Counted from the first letter of the stretch, positions 48,156 through 57,600 are shown. The stretch is DNA of 64,000 bases from Candidatus Laterigemmans baculatus (GCF_010367455.1 NZ_WRPR01000078.1:18729-82728), one strand, 5' to 3'. Made by a program: numbers and translations. Notes: generated by a model from the letters alone, not told the origin.

Positions 48156-49234
48156 TCATCGCGCTGCCGCACCGCCGATGTCATCGTGGATCCGGATCGA
48201 CAGGTAATCGTCGTGCCCGCTGAGTGACCAGGGAGCGATGCCGGCGAAGGAGGCAATTGTTTGCCGGTTGCCCCAGGCCAGCAGGTCCGTGGCAACTCGA
48301 TCCGCAAACGCTTGGGCGTCCGCTTGGGCAGCAGCGCTAACGGCGCCGCCAAAGTGCTCGACGTACCAGGCCGAGCGGATCGATCGCCGCTCGGGGCTGG
48401 TCCCGGTGTTGTTGACCGCGGGGGTGAGTTCATAGGCGCCGTAGCGATCGGGCCAGTGATCATAGACGAGCCGGCAACTGATCCGCGGCGACCGAGCGAC
48501 AGTGCCGCGGTATCGATCGGGCCAGCGTGTCTCGAGAAGTTCGGCCAGCCGTCCCTCGTGGTCGAGGCAGACGGGTTGGCCGGCATAGGTGCAGGAGAAC
48601 GCCACGGGCTGCCCCCGCTCAGATCCCAGTCAAGCACGGTCGAGAACCGCATCCGCATCGCCGCGGCGACAGTCTCGCCGACCGGCACGTCATGCGGATC
48701 GTCGCAGGAGAGTGGCGACAGCATATCGCGAAGCAGCGGCTTGTCGCCGTCGTGCGGCTCCCAGTTCGGATCGGCCAGCAGCGCCCTCAAGATCCCGTGC
48801 TTGAGATACAGCAGGCTCGGCGCATCCCCCGCCCGATTCTCGCCAGCGATCTTCCGCCACTTCCGCCGCGGCCGATCGGCCGGCGTGACCACCAGCGGCG
48901 TGATCACCAGCGACCCATCTTCGACCAGCGTATCAGCCCCGCCGCCGGCAAAGAATTCCGCCGGAAACCGCCCCGGCCCCAGCGAAACCGTCACCGCCAA
49001 CCGGCGGCCCGGAATGGAAACCGGGATCGGCTGGTCCGCAAGCCAGCAATTCGACTCGTCGAGCTCATCGATCTGAGAAACCAGTCGCTCGACGACCGAA
49101 GTCAGAATGCGGTCCTGAGTGGTCCGACCGCGAAGGCAGTCGTTGAGAGGCACAAGCGTTCCCCGACTGACGGAAGGAACTGCTCGGGTCTCGATGCAGC
49201 GGGTGAAATAGTCGCTTATTGTAGAACTCAGCAC
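48156..49234 (-). pseudogene. Planctomycete element gene split by frameshift
   Basis: One gene appears to be read in two frames. 49234 to about 48606 encodes MLSSTISDYFTRCIETRAVP through TVLDWDLSGGSP. From about 48605 a second frame continues VAFSCTYAGQPVCLDHEGRL to RIHDDIGGAAAR and stops at 48156. The first frame past the junction is Ser/Pro/Thr noise. A single missing C near 48607 would restore one 359-residue protein. Alternatively these are two overlapping genes, the second starting with GTG. The N-terminal part has ILTSVVERLVSQIDELDESN and looks like a structural or baseplate-like component, by impression. Function unknown. Confidence 0.6.
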
Positions 49235-49374
49235 ATCAGAGTTCCAGGCGACATGATCAGTCGGCCGCCCGTGCAGAGTCCGCCGGCCGAGGCTCCCGTA
49301 TCGCTTTGGACGACCGTTACTTCACCATCGCAGGGCGAAGCCGCCCGCCCTAATCGCTTCCTCGGCGGCTTTAC

Positions 49375-49959
49375 CTATGGCATTGGCACGTTATCGAATA
49401 CAACTTCCAGGTGCCTATCTTTCACGCCAATCCCGAATCGCAGTTCAGCCGTCTCAGATGCTCGAATGTCGCCCGAATATGTAAAAACCACCACCACAGC
49501 ATTCTCAGGTTTCTCAACGGCGGGGGGCACAGTCGGGAATATTCCTGAGGCGAGCGGTTTGTAATCAAGTGCCATCGGGGCGGATTCGTAAGATCTGCTG
49601 ACGAATGAACGACCATCCACGCGAACGTTGATCGGCTTGATCAAATTCCCTCCGTCGTCCGTTACGACTTTGAGGTGGTACTGATGTAATGCTTCTCCTT
49701 CAATCTTTGCATCCCCGATTGCTTCGACCAACGCTGAAACTCTCAGCCACGGTACAGCGTTGCCGCCGTGCTCCCGCCCTTTTACAGGATCGAAATCTTG
49801 CTGATTGAGGAACGCCACGCCCTTTGTGATTCCAAGGAGAGTAACGCGGTTGTCGCGAATGCTTTTGGTGCTTTGGTACTGCGAAATATACGACTGCGCT
49901 GCATCACCTGGACTATCCTCCGCATAGCCGCTTGAAAAAAAGGGATGCGAAGGTCGCAA
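49375..49959 (-). CDS. Planctomycete element protein, unknown function
   Basis: A 194-residue product from a TTG at 49959. The sequence (SYISQYQSTKSIRDNRVTLL, GREHGGNAVPWLRVSALVEA, GEALHQYHLKVVTDDGGNLI) is clearly protein-like and resembles, from memory, a gene of planctomycete integrated elements. The same frame stays open upstream to about 50060 with protein-like sequence (SSPATFRVLKQSARCAEYYF) but no ATG/GTG/TTG earlier. So the true start is uncertain or the 5' end is damaged. It ends 140 nt before the frameshifted gene on the same strand. Confidence 0.6.
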   Translation of the reverse strand: MRPSHPFFSSGYAEDSPGDAAQSYISQYQSTKSIRDNRVTLLGITKGVAFLNQQDFDPVKGREHGGNAVPWLRVSALVEAIGDAKIEGEALHQYHLKVVTDDGGNLIKPINVRVDGRSFVSRSYESAPMALDYKPLASGIFPTVPPAVEKPENAVVVVFTYSGDIRASETAELRFGIGVKDRHLEVVFDNVPMP

Positions 49960-50327
49960 GAAGTAGTACTCCGCGCATCGCGCAGATTGCTTTAGGACGC
50001 GAAATGTCGCCGGTGAGGACAGTTTGCATGGACGTAATACCAGTTGTTGGAGGATAAGTCATCGGTATTGTGGAGGGAGAGCGACTGATCCGGAAGGGCT
50101 AACAAGTCGAGCCATCAGCTGATGCCCATCACTCACGTTCCTCGGCGGCCGAACGGCGATGATCGTCCGGTCGCGGTGGAGAATCTTCTACTTGTGCATG
50201 CCCGGTTACCGTGACGCAGGTGCATCATCGGCGTTCGCCGTTCAGCGGAGGTATGCGTAAATACGTTCGGATAGGAGACGAGGCCATTCGTGACTAAACA
50301 TAGCGGGCGCCGATCGTAAAGATTCAG
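49960..50327. other. Intergenic, includes unassigned 5' end of the next gene
   Basis: The part up to about 50060 is probably the upstream portion of the 49375-49959 gene. The rest, to the TPR gene end, holds nothing I can support. Confidence 0.45.
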
Positions 50328-51341
50328 TCAAGCCCAGCGTTGGCACCAGGTCGGTGGTTGCATCCAGCAAGATTCGCCCGCCTCGTACGACTCAAGGTAG
50401 CGCTGCATGTCTTTTTTGTCGTCGTCCTTGGTGGCGAGGGAGAGGGCCTTCTTCTGAAACGAGATCGCAGACTGGAAATCGCCGTGTTCCGCGTGAACGG
50501 CAGCGAGGCAGCCGAGAAAATCCGCGTCCCTGTAGTCCGTGAGTTCACATGCTTCAGTGATGAGCTTCAGCGCGCGAGAGCCGTCGCGGTAGCTACTCCG
50601 CGGGCAAATCGCCAAGAACTCGGCGAGCACAGCACGGCGTTGCGCCGAATGAGGATCGAGCTCGAGGGCTCGCTCGTAGTCAGCGAGTGCTTTCGCGTAT
50701 TTTCCCTTGCGTCTCCAAGCGACACCGCGACTGGTGTAAGTGACGGCGCTCGTAGGATCGAGGTGGATCGCTTGCGTGAAATCAGCGATCCCCTTGCGGA
50801 GCTTGCCGAGGCACACCCAAGCGTTGCCCCGGTTGTGATAGGCGTCCGCAGACTCGGGATCGTTGCGGATAGCGAGATCGTAGTCCGCGATCGCTTTTTG
50901 GTAGTCGCCGCGATTTTGCCAAACGAGACCGCGTGTCATGTATGCCCTAGCGTGCTGAGGGGCGAGTCGAATCGCTTCAGTAAGGTCCTCGATCGCGTCG
51001 TCGTGCAGTCCGTTCAGGTAACGGCAGCGACCACGGTTGTAGTAGCAGCGAGGGAGGCAGTTCTCCTCAAGGCCGCGGAGGATCGCTTCAGTGAAATCCG
51101 TGATGGCGAGGTTGTGCTTACCCTTTTTGCTGAAAGCCAACCCGCGCATGTAGCGTGCGTCACCGCGGTCGGCGTTCCCGTCCAGCGCCTGATCGAAGTC
51201 CGCGATCGCATTGTCGTAGTTTTTCTTCGCATACCACGCCCGGCCACGCCGGCTCAAAGCGTTGACGTCGTCCGGATCAGCTTCGAGCGCCTCTGTGCAC
51301 TCCGCGATGATCTCGTCGTGTTCTCGCTCGTTCTCAGTCAT
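50328..51341 (-). CDS. Tetratricopeptide repeat protein
   Basis: A 337-residue protein (start at ATG 51341, MTENEREHDEI). It is made of about eight TPR units with the standard pattern, for example AWYAKKNYDNAIADFDQALD, then RGLVWQNRGDYQKAIADYDL and GVAWRRKGKYAKALADYERA. TPR superhelices bind partner proteins. There is no signal peptide. It is the last of four minus-strand genes of unknown role inserted between the element genes, so it may work with them. Upstream Met residues exist, but the extra sequence is not TPR-like. Confidence 0.88.
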   Translation of the reverse strand: MTENEREHDEIIAECTEALEADPDDVNALSRRGRAWYAKKNYDNAIADFDQALDGNADRGDARYMRGLAFSKKGKHNLAITDFTEAILRGLEENCLPRCYYNRGRCRYLNGLHDDAIEDLTEAIRLAPQHARAYMTRGLVWQNRGDYQKAIADYDLAIRNDPESADAYHNRGNAWVCLGKLRKGIADFTQAIHLDPTSAVTYTSRGVAWRRKGKYAKALADYERALELDPHSAQRRAVLAEFLAICPRSSYRDGSRALKLITEACELTDYRDADFLGCLAAVHAEHGDFQSAISFQKKALSLATKDDDKKDMQRYLESYEAGESCWMQPPTWCQRWA

Positions 51342-51423
51342 CACACAGTTAATCCAGGCCATCAACGGAACCCACTCGTGACGCCGCGGTTCGCGTCCAA
51401 CGTTTGGAGTTGCCCTCGATGCG

Positions 51424-51960
51424 CTATTCAAGGGCATAGATCAGGTCTGACTGCCGCTTGATTTCGGCTTCACAGTAAATCCTCGCCGCTAGCGCGCCAG
51501 CGGCAGCATCCGCACAATAGCCTGTTGGATCGATAGGATCATCACATGCCGTTTCTTTTGAGTAGATGACAGCATGTAAGAGGTCTTCGACTGACCGTGC
51601 AGCCTCGGTCACTTGATACGCAACAATGCCTGCAGGTGATGCATTGTGTATGTTGTTGCATGAGTCGGTTTCGTTGTAGGCGGCCATCGCGCGTTCGAAT
51701 GCATGGCTGACCTTTGGCACGAGTTCCTTCACGGCGTCGATAGAGCATTGTCCATCAAGCCACAGTTTGACGGTACGGACGGCGCGTTCGGTGCACAAGT
51801 CAGTGGGATCGAATTTCCTGTAGAAGTGAGCGACGCTAGATGCACAGTTGTACGCAAAGAAAATCTGTTCGCGTTCCGAACGACGCTTCAGGATGGGTTC
51901 AAGTCCCCGGGCGTAACACTCCGGATCAATTCCGCGGGATTCCGGGTTAGCGTTATTCAT
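51424..51960 (-). CDS. Hypothetical protein
   Basis: A 178-residue protein (start at ATG 51960, MNNANPESRGIDPEC). It is helical and Ala/Glu-rich with several Cys (DPECYARGLEPILKRRSERE, FDPTDLCTERAVRTVKLWLD). The C-terminal EAEIKRQSDLIYALE is amphipathic. The look is that of an immunity-type or regulatory helical protein (long helices, no signal peptide), but no family is recognised. It precedes the TPR gene by about 80 nt. Confidence 0.65.
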   Translation of the reverse strand: MNNANPESRGIDPECYARGLEPILKRRSEREQIFFAYNCASSVAHFYRKFDPTDLCTERAVRTVKLWLDGQCSIDAVKELVPKVSHAFERAMAAYNETDSCNNIHNASPAGIVAYQVTEAARSVEDLLHAVIYSKETACDDPIDPTGYCADAAAGALAARIYCEAEIKRQSDLIYALE

Positions 51961-52054
51961 TTTGGTGGGTAACGGTTCGGATAACGCGGCCAAGATTTGG
52001 CTTGACCGAGCGAAGCACGCCGACCGGCGCTTCCCGCTCGCGTTCATCCGCTCG

Positions 52055-52738
52055 TTATTTGCTATTTTCTGGGCTCGGGGCGAAATGTGCACTCACCGTG
52101 GATGGCTTTTGGTTCACATTCTCTGTCAGTTTCTCGAGCATTAAGTCATGGCCCGGAAGTTCTGCCTCAAGCCGACGGCGTAAGGACTCTTCTGGTTCCC
52201 CATGCTGGCCGTGGACGACGACGCCGGTGAATGTGAAAGAGACATCCAGCGAGAACTCAGCGGCGTTGTCAAGGCACCCGCTCGAAACGATGCGAAACAA
52301 CTGTCCGTTACGGTCGAAGATATTGAAGTCTCCAGACCGAACGCTTTCTAGTTCATCCCGGTGCACGAGTGCGTACGGCCCACCAGTCTGTGGGTTCTGC
52401 CAATTCACCCATCGGCGTCTTTCGCCTTCTAGGCCTTGCCAGCGATTCACATGGAGTCCTAGGCCATTGAAAGATACTCGCAACGGTGCGTGACCAGGAG
52501 AATCGCATGTTCCGACGATGTCGATATGCCATTTGATGAAATTTGGCTGACCATGAAAATTTGCCCATTCGGGCGTATTCAAGACACCAGAAATCGTCGC
52601 CTCGCGTACGGAGTGAGTGACGCCCGCGAACACGAACTTGTTTGGCTTGCAGCTCAACGGAGACAAGTCCTCGCCGAAGGTCGCGTTGCAGCAAACGAGA
52701 AGAAGCGTTGCGATCGAAATAAAGAGTCGGCTGGCCAT
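52055..52738 (-). CDS. Secreted hypothetical protein
   Basis: A 227-residue protein with a signal peptide (MASRLFISIATLLLVCCNAT, cleavage near FGE). The mature part is beta-rich (FVFAGVTHSVREATISGVLN, then FIKWHIDIVGTCDSPGHAPL) with a central Trp/Gly-rich strand (RRRWVNWQNPQTGGPYALVH). It may be an extracytoplasmic binding or adhesin-like protein. The function is unknown. The 3' end overlaps the region upstream of the preceding gene only slightly. Confidence 0.65.
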   Translation of the reverse strand: MASRLFISIATLLLVCCNATFGEDLSPLSCKPNKFVFAGVTHSVREATISGVLNTPEWANFHGQPNFIKWHIDIVGTCDSPGHAPLRVSFNGLGLHVNRWQGLEGERRRWVNWQNPQTGGPYALVHRDELESVRSGDFNIFDRNGQLFRIVSSGCLDNAAEFSLDVSFTFTGVVVHGQHGEPEESLRRRLEAELPGHDLMLEKLTENVNQKPSTVSAHFAPSPENSK

Positions 52739-52805
52739 GGAGGTCAGTGCAAATAACGGTACGGATTACGGGGCGGAGGCCCACCAAGACAGACTCAAAA
52801 ACGCG

Positions 52806-53396
52806 TCACCCGCCGCTCCCGAATATCCGATTGCTCGCCGTTTTCTCCAGCGAGAGCGAGCATTGGATCGCGGGACAGCCATTGCAGGCCAGCGAGGCAA
52901 TATTGGCGTCAACAGCTTCGTCTAGTGGGACGGCGGGTCCGAATTGGCGATTGAGTATGGCACAGCACCTGCCAAAGTCCTCGCCGCCCCAGAATGCATC
53001 GCATACAAAGTCATTGTCCGGAAAACAACGAGCGCTTCGAGCGTCGAACGTGGCGGCAATCGCGAGGAATGCGTCGAGGCAAACATGACGAAGTGGTTGG
53101 ATGCTCAAGAATCCGCGCCAACGCGCTCCAGTGCGTACATGCACCGCGTATGGATTGATATCGACGAAAAGCGGGCCTGGTCCGGTGTAACGCTGATAGT
53201 CCCTCGTTTCCGGTGGCGGAAACGTCGGTTCGGCGGTCCAGTCGCCTACAGAACTCGGTTGCGGGTTTCCGGTCGCGAAATAGGCCTCCACGGCTCGAGC
53301 AGCGGGCAGCGCTGTCGAGAGTAAGCGTAACACGCGAACGCGATCCGACCATTCAGGAAGGCGGTGTGGCATTAGGATGTTGATCCGCGTTCCCAT
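52806..53396 (-). CDS. Hypothetical protein
   Basis: A 196-residue protein starting MGTRINILMPHRLPEWSDRV. It has helices (LRLLSTALPAARAVEAYFAT), a Pro-rich middle (WTAEPTFPPPETRDY) and a Cys-rich end (DFVCDAFWGGEDFGRCCAIL, LACNGCPAIQCS). The pattern suggests a compact fold with metal or disulfides. The family is not recognised. It lies 67 nt from the secreted protein gene on the same strand. Confidence 0.6.
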   Translation of the reverse strand: MGTRINILMPHRLPEWSDRVRVLRLLSTALPAARAVEAYFATGNPQPSSVGDWTAEPTFPPPETRDYQRYTGPGPLFVDINPYAVHVRTGARWRGFLSIQPLRHVCLDAFLAIAATFDARSARCFPDNDFVCDAFWGGEDFGRCCAILNRQFGPAVPLDEAVDANIASLACNGCPAIQCSLSLEKTASNRIFGSGG

Positions 53397-53643
53397 GTGG
53401 TGTGACTATCGATCGGCGAACTTGTTCATCACCGGTCGGACCGGCGAGAATGGTGGGATGCGGACTATTGTCACCAGTACAGTGTGTTGTTCTCGCTGGT
53501 TGATGATATCGTAGCCACGAGTATTCTCGCCGGTTGCCGCACCCAAATCAACAGCTTGGGGGGCCATCCTTGCCCCGCCGGGGCGGATGCTTTGGGGGCG
53601 GTGAAACAGGGAGCGGGAGACGCGGTTCCCAACGGCACGCCGA

Positions 53644-54141
53644 TCACACTGGCGGCTCCCACTGGAGATGGGCGTCCGCATCCGTGACGGCCGACAGCAG
53701 CACCGAGTTCGATTCAGGGGCGGTGGCGTCCATCGGGATGGAGCCGGCTCGCAGCTTTTCCTGTGGGGTTGGTGGGCGGGAGAGGGCGTAGGTGTAGATG
53801 GCTCGGATGGCGAAGCTTCTCGAGGCTTGGTCGGCTTCAATTTGCGGGGCGCTGGTGTCGATTTCGGTGCTGATGAGGACTTCGCGGATGCCGCTGGGGT
53901 CGACGAGTTCGGCGGCGAGGGTGGGGAGCGTGGGGTGTTTGCCGGCTCGGACGGCTTCGATCGCCAGGACTCGTTTGCAGACGCCGGCGTGTAGGCGGAC
54001 GATCGCACAGGTGTCGGCGGTGGGGCTCGCCTGAGGGCCGGCTAGCGGCAGCTGGGCGTAGCCGTGGTCGGTGACGTATTTGTTCGTCAGGCTGTAGCTC
54101 GTGTTCGGGTAGGTGTAAATCTCGGTGCTGCGTCGCGGCAT
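53644..54141 (-). CDS. Planctomycete element protein near tRNA-Arg
   Basis: A 165-residue protein starting MPRRSTEIYTYPNTSYSLTN, then GYAQLPLAGPQASPTADTCA and ELVDPSGIREVLISTEIDTS. From memory, it resembles a gene of planctomycete integrated elements that travels with the proteins at 47841-49959, and may be a structural or tail-associated protein. The function is not established. It is the first gene inside the island from the intact tRNA-Arg. Confidence 0.6.
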   Translation of the reverse strand: MPRRSTEIYTYPNTSYSLTNKYVTDHGYAQLPLAGPQASPTADTCAIVRLHAGVCKRVLAIEAVRAGKHPTLPTLAAELVDPSGIREVLISTEIDTSAPQIEADQASRSFAIRAIYTYALSRPPTPQEKLRAGSIPMDATAPESNSVLLSAVTDADAHLQWEPPV

Positions 54142-54287
54142 GGCTGTCCCTGCGATTCCGGCTAGGGCTCTTGCCCGGTTTGGGCTAAATTAGGGCGGGC
54201 CTGCGGCCGGCGAGTGCCCTTCGGGAGTGCGGCGCCGGGGTGCGGGCAAGACGCCATAGGCCAAAGAATCGATTTTTCTTTATAAGA

Positions 54288-54361
<74 letters not shown>

Positions 54362-54551
54362 CTTTGGTTTTTTGGGCGGTACGCCTGGCGGTGACGGCAT
54401 TCCCGTCTGTAGAGGGGGGGGGGCTCGGGGCGAAGCGGGAGCGAGACGGCTCACGGTTGCTTGCTGGTTGCCTGGTCGCCTTCGCCGGCATCGCTGGGAC
54501 GGGCGATCCCGTCACGTACCAGCACTTCTTTTGGGTTTACCTGGTTTTGAT

Positions 54552-55904
54552 ATGCCGCGGAGACTCCCTTCACGCCGTCGCCGGCCTAGTTCTCGAGGCT
54601 TGGATCGTGCTGCCGATGGACCGCCGACTGCCAGCGGGTCCAAACAGGGAAACCGGAGCACGCGTCGGACGGGGCGAACCGAGGGGGGGCGGGCTCCAGC
54701 GCGGGGCGCCGAGCCCCGGTCGGGGAGGCGGCAGGCGCGAGAAAGGGGCGCGCGGCGGCGGGGGCCGGGGGTTGCCGCTTATCGCCGCGGGGCGGAGTCG
54801 CGGCTGCAGCGGTTTCGCCAAGGCTCGGTGCTGGCCGTGGCGATGACCGCTTTGCTGCTGATGCTCGGTGGAGGGCCGGAGGCAACCGGCCAGGAGGCGA
54901 CCGGGCAGGAAGTCGACGCGCTTGAGCAGCCGCTCGAAGTTCCCGAGGATCCGGGTGACGCGTTGGCTCAGGGAGTAGAGACGATCGGCGAGCTGCTCCA
55001 GGTGATGTATGGGCTGCTGCCGAAGCTGCTCATCGCCGCGGTGCTGATCATCCTCGCGGCGCTTCTGGGAAAGCTGCTCACGTGGTTGTTGCGGAAATCG
55101 TTTCAGCAGTGGGAGCGTGGCGAGGCAGTTGCGGCGCTGACGCGGATCGGGCTTTATCTTCTCGCGATCGCGGCCGGTTTGAGCGTGATTGCTGGCGATG
55201 CCCGGGCAATGCTCGGTTCCGTAGGATTGGTCGGTTTAGCGCTGTCCTGGGCACTGCAGACACCGATCGAGAGCTTTACCGGTTGGCTGCTCAATTCTTT
55301 CCGCGGCTATTACAAGATCGGCGACCGCATCGAAGTCGGTGAGGTCTTTGGGGATGTCTACCGAATCGATGTCTTGACCACGACCGTTTGGGAGGCGGGA
55401 GGCCCCGGAAAGTCTGTGAGCGGGGCGCAGCCGACCGGAGCGATGATCACGTTTCCAAACTGGGAGGCGCTGCGATCGAATATCGTCAATTACAGCCGCG
55501 ACTTTCCATTCGTATGGGATGAGGTCACCGTCGGCATCGCGGGCGAAAGCGATCTCGTCTACGCCATGGACGTGCTTGAAGAGACGGCGCGGCGGGTCAT
55601 TGGCGAGCGGATGGTCGGTGCCGCGAAGGACTACGAGGCACTGCTCGCACGGGCTCGGCTAGCGTTCGATATCGCCAGCGAGCCGCAGGTATTCGCTTCG
55701 CTCGCCGAATCATGGACCGACTGCACGATTCGCTATCTCGTCCACGCTCGAGAGCGGAGACGGTGGTCGACAGCCCTGATCGTCGCGCTGTCCGCTGAGA
55801 TTGCTCGGGAGGAGCACGCCGGCAAAATTATTCCGGCTGCTCCCCGAACACAGGTGACACTTCTGCAAAAACCGCCAGGGCAACCTTCATCACCCGGGCA
55901 GTGA
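54552..55904 (+). CDS. MscS-type mechanosensitive channel
   Basis: A 450-residue membrane protein. The start is uncertain: ATG 54552 gives an Arg-rich first 90 residues, while a late ATG at 54843 would cut into the signal/anchor (VLAVAMTALLLMLGG). Helices follow at YGLLPKLLIAAVLIILAALL and IGLYLLAIAAGLSVIAG, then the pore helix region MLGSVGLVGLALSWALQT. The MscS beta domain has YYKIGDRIEVGEVFGDVYRI. The C-terminal alpha/beta part is ordinary. It should open under membrane tension to release solutes. The first 60 codons are the least certain part. Confidence 0.88.
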   Translation: MPRRLPSRRRRPSSRGLDRAADGPPTASGSKQGNRSTRRTGRTEGGRAPARGAEPRSGRRQARERGARRRGPGVAAYRRGAESRLQRFRQGSVLAVAMTALLLMLGGGPEATGQEATGQEVDALEQPLEVPEDPGDALAQGVETIGELLQVMYGLLPKLLIAAVLIILAALLGKLLTWLLRKSFQQWERGEAVAALTRIGLYLLAIAAGLSVIAGDARAMLGSVGLVGLALSWALQTPIESFTGWLLNSFRGYYKIGDRIEVGEVFGDVYRIDVLTTTVWEAGGPGKSVSGAQPTGAMITFPNWEALRSNIVNYSRDFPFVWDEVTVGIAGESDLVYAMDVLEETARRVIGERMVGAAKDYEALLARARLAFDIASEPQVFASLAESWTDCTIRYLVHARERRRWSTALIVALSAEIAREEHAGKIIPAAPRTQVTLLQKPPGQPSSPGQ

Positions 55905-55914
55905 CCGGCTAGGC

Positions 55915-56112
55915 TCACAATGAGTTGACAAACTCATCGGCTTCCCGCTCGGCTCGATCTTTCTCGTAGCCGTAACGTTCTTGAATCTTACCGGCGAGCT
56001 GATCCCGATTTCCCTCGACCACCATCAGGTCATCATCGGTCAGCTTGCCCCATTTAGTTTTGGCTTTGCCCTGGATCTGTTTCCAGTTGCCTTTGACTTG
56101 GTCCCAGTTCAT
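55915..56112 (-). CDS. CsbD family stress protein
   Basis: A 65-residue protein (start at ATG 56112). It has the full CsbD pattern MNWDQVKGNWKQIQGKAKTK, WGKLTDDDLMVVEG, then the end YGYEKDRAEREADEF. CsbD proteins are small, charged, abundant stress proteins of unknown action, sigma-B controlled in Bacillus. It ends 10 nt from the stop of the convergent channel gene. Confidence 0.93.
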   Translation of the reverse strand: MNWDQVKGNWKQIQGKAKTKWGKLTDDDLMVVEGNRDQLAGKIQERYGYEKDRAEREADEFVNSL

Positions 56113-56286
56113 CGCACTTCTCCTGTACAAGGTTCAGCGAGAAACCAGCGGAAGCATCTATCGCCACTGGGAGTACGGCCAACGAGCCGTAATGACTTGA
56201 TACTCCCGCTCTGCAAGAACTGCGATGCACGCGGCGTGCCAGGAAAGCGGCCCAAATGGAGTTGCTTTTTGCTCGGTGAGGGTTGC

Positions 56287-56314
56287 GCTACTTTCGCGGA
56301 GCGAAAGGCGACTA
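56287..56314. repeat. Repeat family D copy overlapping a stop codon
   Basis: One arm GCTACTTTCGCGGAGCGAAA and GGCGACTA, identical to the arms at 6744-6856. Its CTA is the complement of the sulfurtransferase stop codon TAG. Confidence 0.9.
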
Positions 56315-57208
56315 GGGCGCGTCGGGTTTGACGATCGGCGTCTCGTCGGTGTTGCCCCACTCGCTCCAGCCGGCGTAGTAGTTCTGCACGGGAGCGGCCC
56401 CCATCAGTTCCATGGCAAAGGCCATCACCGAGGACCGTCCGCCGCTCTGGCAGTGGGCGGCTGCCGGTTTGTCGAGCTCGACGCCCGCTTCATCGAACAG
56501 CGTTTGCAGTTCGTTGGCTGATTTGAACCGCTGGGTTTGGGAATCGATCAGATCGCTCCATTCGAGGTTCTTGGCTCCAGGGATCGCTCCGGCTCTGCGG
56601 TTTTTCCTAGCGTCGAGCCCGCAAAACTCCGACTCCGAACGAGCGTCGATGATTTGCAGGGACTGGTCGCTGAGCGAGTTGAGGATCGAGCTTTTGGTCG
56701 CCAATCGTTGTCCCGTCGGTTTGACTGGAAAGGGAGCGGCCTCGGATGGCTCGGGAATTTCCTCGGTGATTGGTGCCTCCGCGGCCTTCCAACTCGCCCA
56801 CCCGCCGTTGAGCAAGCGGACGTCTCGAAGACCCCAGAAGCGGAGGATCCACCACACGCGAGCTGCATCCTTGGAGGAATTGTCGTCATACACGACGACC
56901 TGCGCCTGCGGCGTGATGCCGAGCGCGCCGATCCGCTCCGACCAATCGCCCGCATCGATGCTGGGGTCGAACGTTCGTTCCCACTGGCTGGTGTCGATCC
57001 ACCGGCTGCCGGGGATGTGTCCTTTCTCATACTCCTCGCGAGGGCGGGCGTCGAGAAGGACCACGTTTTCGGCTTCCAGAGCTTTCTGGACCTCCGCGGG
57101 TTCGACGAGAAGTTCCTTGCGCGGATAGGAAACGTCCTCCGCGATCGCGGTATAAGCCCCGCTGGAGACAAAAAGCAGCGAGGCGAGCAGGCTGGATGTG
57201 AATCGCAT
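56312..57208 (-). CDS. Exported two-domain sulfurtransferase (rhodanese)
   Basis: A 298-residue thiosulfate-sulfurtransferase-type protein with a signal peptide (LLASLLFVSSGAYTAIAED). Domain 1 (about 30-150) has DARPREEYEKGHIPGS but Asp in place of the active Cys (VVYDDNSSKDAARVWW), so it is inactive. Domain 2 (about 170-290) has the active Cys253 in AHCQSGGRSSVMAFAM. It should move sulfane sulfur to cyanide or a thiol acceptor outside the cytoplasm. The stop codon lies in a family D repeat copy. Confidence 0.92.
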   Translation of the reverse strand: MRFTSSLLASLLFVSSGAYTAIAEDVSYPRKELLVEPAEVQKALEAENVVLLDARPREEYEKGHIPGSRWIDTSQWERTFDPSIDAGDWSERIGALGITPQAQVVVYDDNSSKDAARVWWILRFWGLRDVRLLNGGWASWKAAEAPITEEIPEPSEAAPFPVKPTGQRLATKSSILNSLSDQSLQIIDARSESEFCGLDARKNRRAGAIPGAKNLEWSDLIDSQTQRFKSANELQTLFDEAGVELDKPAAAHCQSGGRSSVMAFAMELMGAAPVQNYYAGWSEWGNTDETPIVKPDAP

Positions 57209-57354
57209 GGGTCGAGTCCTTGGAATGGAGCGAATGCGAAAAGGCTCTTAATGCATTGTCGCGGTTGGGGGCTGGGTTGTCGAATCGAGCCGGACTGTTT
57301 AGGTGGTCAGCGCTACCTTGGACTGGTTCGGAGCAGGACGGCTCGCGGAAAAAT

Positions 57355-57420
57355 CGTTTAACGGCAAGCCGAAGGCGACTGTGTTTCAAAAAGCAGTCGC
57401 CTTCGGCTTGCCGTTAAACG
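57355..57420. repeat. Repeat family C, perfect 27-bp palindrome
   Basis: Arms 57355-57381 and 57394-57420 are perfect complements over 27 bp (CGTTTAACGGCAAGCCGAAG start) around a 12-nt loop. It lies in the divergent gap between the sulfurtransferase and amidohydrolase genes. Confidence 0.95.
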
Positions 57421-57496
57421 ACTTGGTAGCCAACTGCTGGGCACCACTGACTTTATGGCAATTCAGCGTGAGAAAGTGGCGCTGTCCAGCTAGGTA

Positions 57497-57600
57497 CCTT
57501 TGGTGGAGCGAAAGGGGAGTGTGGTTGGGCGACTTTCGCGGAGGGGAAAAGGGGGGGGTGCGCAACTTTCGCGGAGCGAAAGGCGACTATGGCGGAGGGG
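57497..57600. repeat. Repeat family D, degenerate copies
   Basis: Three partly decayed copies of ACTTTCGCGGAGCGAAAGG with inserted G-runs, upstream of the amidohydrolase. The other parts of the 57209-57727 gap, outside this and the palindrome, show nothing I recognise. Confidence 0.8.
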
